The notes under the pieces: generated by a model | The model's input: only the letters and a program-made list of their open reading frames with translations | What the model was told of the DNA's origin: nothing | The model's database searches: none | Translations under genes and position numbers: made by a program | NCBI GenBank assembly: GCA_910588375.1 | Contig: CAJUQA010000004.1 | Location: forward strand, 124,001-188,000 | Reading direction: 5' to 3' | DNA: 64,000 nucleotides | From: an uncultured Odoribacter sp. | Lineage (GTDB): Bacteria > Bacteroidota > Bacteroidia > Bacteroidales > Marinifilaceae | Shown: positions 61,891 through 64,000 of the stretch, one piece after another | How positions within the stretch are numbered: the stretch's first letter is position 1 | Layout of the letters: every line of letters starts with the position of its first letter

Positions 61891-64000
61891 ATGAGACACG
61901 TTATTTTTTCTATGTTGCTGCTGTTCGGGATGCAGGTAATGGCATCGCCTGTGAGTGAACTGTTAGACCGGATAGAGCCGGGAACCTCCAAAAAGTTCAA
62001 GATAGAATTGCAAAAAAGCGACCGCGACTTTTTTGAATTGGATCAGGAGGGGAAACGGGTGGTTGTCAGGGGAAATTCCTACGTCAATATTGCGGTGGGA
62101 GTAAACTGGTATTTAAAATACTATGCGGGCGTTCATTTGTCATGGAACGGCATGAAGGCGAAATTGCCGGAAATCCTGCCGCCTGTGCCCCGCAAGGAAA
62201 GACACGAGACAGACTTAAAACAGCGCTATGATCTGAATTATTGTACGTACTCATACTCCATGGCCTTCTGGGACTGGGACAGATGGGAACGGGAAATCGA
62301 CTGGATGGCACTGCACGGTATAAATATGCCGCTCTCCATCGTGGGCATGGAAGCCGTGTGGAAAAATGTACTGACTCATTTGGGCTACACCCCGGAAGAG
62401 GTGGGGCGTTTCATTGCCGGTCCCGCCTTTTTGGCTTGGTGGCATATGAATAATCTGGAAGGTTGGGGAGGCCCCAATACGGAGGCATGGTATGCGCAGC
62501 AAGTGAAATTGCAGCAGCGCATTCTGAACCGTATGAAACAGTGGGGAATAGACCCGGTCTTTCCGGGATATGCCGGCATGTTGCCCAACGATGCGCACGA
62601 AAAATTGGGCGTGAATGTGGCTGACCCCGGAAAGTGGTGCGGATTCCGTCGTCCCGCCTTTTTACAGCCGACAGACCCTTATTTTGAACGGATTGCAGGC
62701 CTGTATTATGCGGAGATGGAAAAACTCTTCGGGAAAGCCAAATATTACAGCATTGACCCCTTTCATGAAGGGGGAAACACGGCAGGCGTGGACTTGGCCG
62801 CTGCCGGAGAAGCCATCATGAAAGCCATGAAAAAAAGTAATCCCGAAGCGGTGTGGGTCATACAGGCATGGCAGGCAAATCCCCGTCCCGCGATGGTTGA
62901 CGGATTGAATGCCGGAGACCTGATGGTGTTGGATTTATCCAGCGAAAACCGCCCCATGTGGGGAGACCCCGATTCTCCTTGGTATCGGGAAAAAGGATAC
63001 GGCAAACACAATTGGCTTTATTGCATGCTGCTCAATTTCGGCGGTAACGTGGGAATGTACGGCAGAATGGACAAAGTGATAGAGGGATTCTATGCGGCGC
63101 GGAATCATCCCAACGGAAAAACGATGGCAGGGGTGGGCATTACCCCCGAAGGGATTGAAAATAATCCTGTCATGTATGAGTTGCTGTTTGAATTGCCGTG
63201 GCGTGCGGAGAAATTTACCAAAGAGGAATGGGTAAAAGGATATGTCAAAGCACGTTACGGAGTTGCCGACCCGCAACTGCTGAAAGCCTGGGAGGTATTG
63301 GCGGCAACCGCATATAATTGCCCGAACATACAGGAAGGCACCACCGAATCTGTTTTTTGCGCCCGTCCTGGAGAGGAGGTCAACTCTGCTTCTTCGTGGG
63401 GAAGTTCCCGAATGTATTATGCCCCCGCAGATTTGCGTCCGGCGGCGGAAGCCATGCTGGCCGTGGCGGACAGCTACAAAGGAAACAACAATTTTGAGTA
63501 TGATTTGGTGGACGTGGTGCGTCAAACCTTGAGCGATAGAGGCAATGAACTACTGAAAGAAGTCATGGCAGCATACCGGAAGAAGGACAAAGCGGCATTC
63601 GGTACACTGAGCAAGCAGTTTTTAGCCTTGATACAGGCGCAGGATGAATTGTTGGGAACCCGGTCCGAGTTTATGTTGGGTACGTGGTTGGCACAGGCGA
63701 AGGAAATAGCTTCTGATGAGGAGAATAAACGCTTGAACGAATGGAATGCCCGTACCCAGATTACGACGTGGGGCGACCGGGTGGCGGCGAACAACGGCGG
63801 ATTGCGGGATTATGCCCACAAAGAATGGAACGGTCTTTTGAAAGATTTCTATTATCCCCGCTGGGAAGCCTACTTTAACCTGCTGGAAAAGCGTCTGCAA
63901 GGAGAAGAAGCAGCGGATATTGATTGGTATGCTCTCGAAGAACTGTGGACCCGTCTGCAGAACCTTTACCCCTCACAGCCAACAGGCGATGCCATCCAAA
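61891..64000 (+). CDS. GH89 alpha-N-acetylglucosaminidase (NAGLU-like), 3' end outside the window
   Basis: Exo-enzyme that removes alpha-linked GlcNAc. The 703 residues present begin with a signal (MRHVIFSMLLLFGMQVMA), followed by the small N-terminal domain, and a TIM barrel with YCTYSYSMAFWDWDRWEREIDWMALHGINMPL, the catalytic Glu293 in SIDPFHEGGN and Glu420 in GITPEGIENNPVMYELLFE. These correspond to the two catalytic glutamates of human NAGLU (Glu316, Glu446). The C-terminal helical domain runs to the window edge. ATG at 61891 is used; one at 61881 is in another frame. It is the third gene of the acyltransferase run and likely acts on host glycans such as heparan sulfate ends or alpha-GlcNAc-capped mucin. 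Confidence 0.95.
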   Translation, partial: MRHVIFSMLLLFGMQVMASPVSELLDRIEPGTSKKFKIELQKSDRDFFELDQEGKRVVVRGNSYVNIAVGVNWYLKYYAGVHLSWNGMKAKLPEILPPVPRKERHETDLKQRYDLNYCTYSYSMAFWDWDRWEREIDWMALHGINMPLSIVGMEAVWKNVLTHLGYTPEEVGRFIAGPAFLAWWHMNNLEGWGGPNTEAWYAQQVKLQQRILNRMKQWGIDPVFPGYAGMLPNDAHEKLGVNVADPGKWCGFRRPAFLQPTDPYFERIAGLYYAEMEKLFGKAKYYSIDPFHEGGNTAGVDLAAAGEAIMKAMKKSNPEAVWVIQAWQANPRPAMVDGLNAGDLMVLDLSSENRPMWGDPDSPWYREKGYGKHNWLYCMLLNFGGNVGMYGRMDKVIEGFYAARNHPNGKTMAGVGITPEGIENNPVMYELLFELPWRAEKFTKEEWVKGYVKARYGVADPQLLKAWEVLAATAYNCPNIQEGTTESVFCARPGEEVNSASSWGSSRMYYAPADLRPAAEAMLAVADSYKGNNNFEYDLVDVVRQTLSDRGNELLKEVMAAYRKKDKAAFGTLSKQFLALIQAQDELLGTRSEFMLGTWLAQAKEIASDEENKRLNEWNARTQITTWGDRVAANNGGLRDYAHKEWNGLLKDFYYPRWEAYFNLLEKRLQGEEAADIDWYALEELWTRLQNLYPSQPTGDAIQ

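Noticed and set aside
1..64000. CRISPR arrays, rRNA genes, insertion sequences
   Set aside because: I read for regularly spaced direct repeats, rRNA conserved blocks and transposase motifs and saw none.

Overview
The window is chromosomal DNA from a gut-type member of the Bacteroidota, most likely order Bacteroidales. Three things point there. Promoters follow the Bacteroidetes form TTTG-N19-TAnnTTTG (clearest before tuf, a tRNA pair and the PagL-like gene). Shine-Dalgarno sites are mostly absent. The gene content includes SusC/SusD, FecR/ECF-sigma pairs, DUF4293, DUF3467 and Bacteroidetes-type integrases. A family-level guess such as Odoribacteraceae is possible, but the sequence alone does not prove it.

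Layout. 1-7.4 kb (minus strand): a truncated phosphohexomutase, rplS, a secreted C69 dipeptidase, a DUF4293 membrane protein, a nucleoside phosphorylase, an array of short palindromes, rny (RNase Y), a 6S-like RNA, zapA and a small coiled-coil gene. 7.6-13.6 kb (plus): M23 peptidase, TPR protein, rnr, rpsU with a long leader, xerC-like recombinase and hpf. 13.6-26.3 kb: tuf, tRNA-Trp, secE, nusG, rplK, rplA, rplJ, rplL, rpoB and rpoC, the core translation/transcription block. 26.4-33 kb: DUF3467, a GH20 hexosaminidase lipoprotein, an iron-containing alcohol dehydrogenase, a PagL-like outer-membrane protein and a lone tyrosine integrase. 33-42.6 kb: a multidomain GH31 enzyme with dockerin-like repeats, a TonB-dependent barrel, split ResB/CcsA cytochrome c assembly genes, a uracil-DNA glycosylase-family protein and a HAD phosphatase. 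42.7-45 kb: tRNA-Tyr, tRNA-Gly, an AraC remnant, a small monooxygenase and a first HGSNAT-like membrane acyltransferase. 45-51 kb: GH2 beta-galactosidase, TtcA-like protein, greA, HIT and HAD proteins. 51-64 kb: a polysaccharide utilization locus with ECF sigma, FecR anti-sigma, SusC, SusD, a second HGSNAT-like acyltransferase, an unrecognised 783-residue secreted protein and a GH89 alpha-N-acetylglucosaminidase cut by the window edge.

How it works together. The left and centre are housekeeping. The right is devoted to host or dietary glycans: GH20, GH31, GH2 and GH89 activities together with SusC/D import suggest host glycans rich in GlcNAc (mucin O-glycans or glycosaminoglycans). The most interesting combination is an HGSNAT-like transmembrane acyltransferase in the same operon-like run as GH89. 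It mirrors the lysosomal HGSNAT/NAGLU pair that acetylates and then removes alpha-linked glucosamine from heparan sulfate. Other points worth a second look are an extended anti-SD-complementary site in the rpsU leader with a strong SD on nearby hpf, a perfect palindrome across the tuf promoter, a 22-nt inverted repeat pair upstream of the sigma/SusCD locus, and a terminator-like hairpin in the greA leader.
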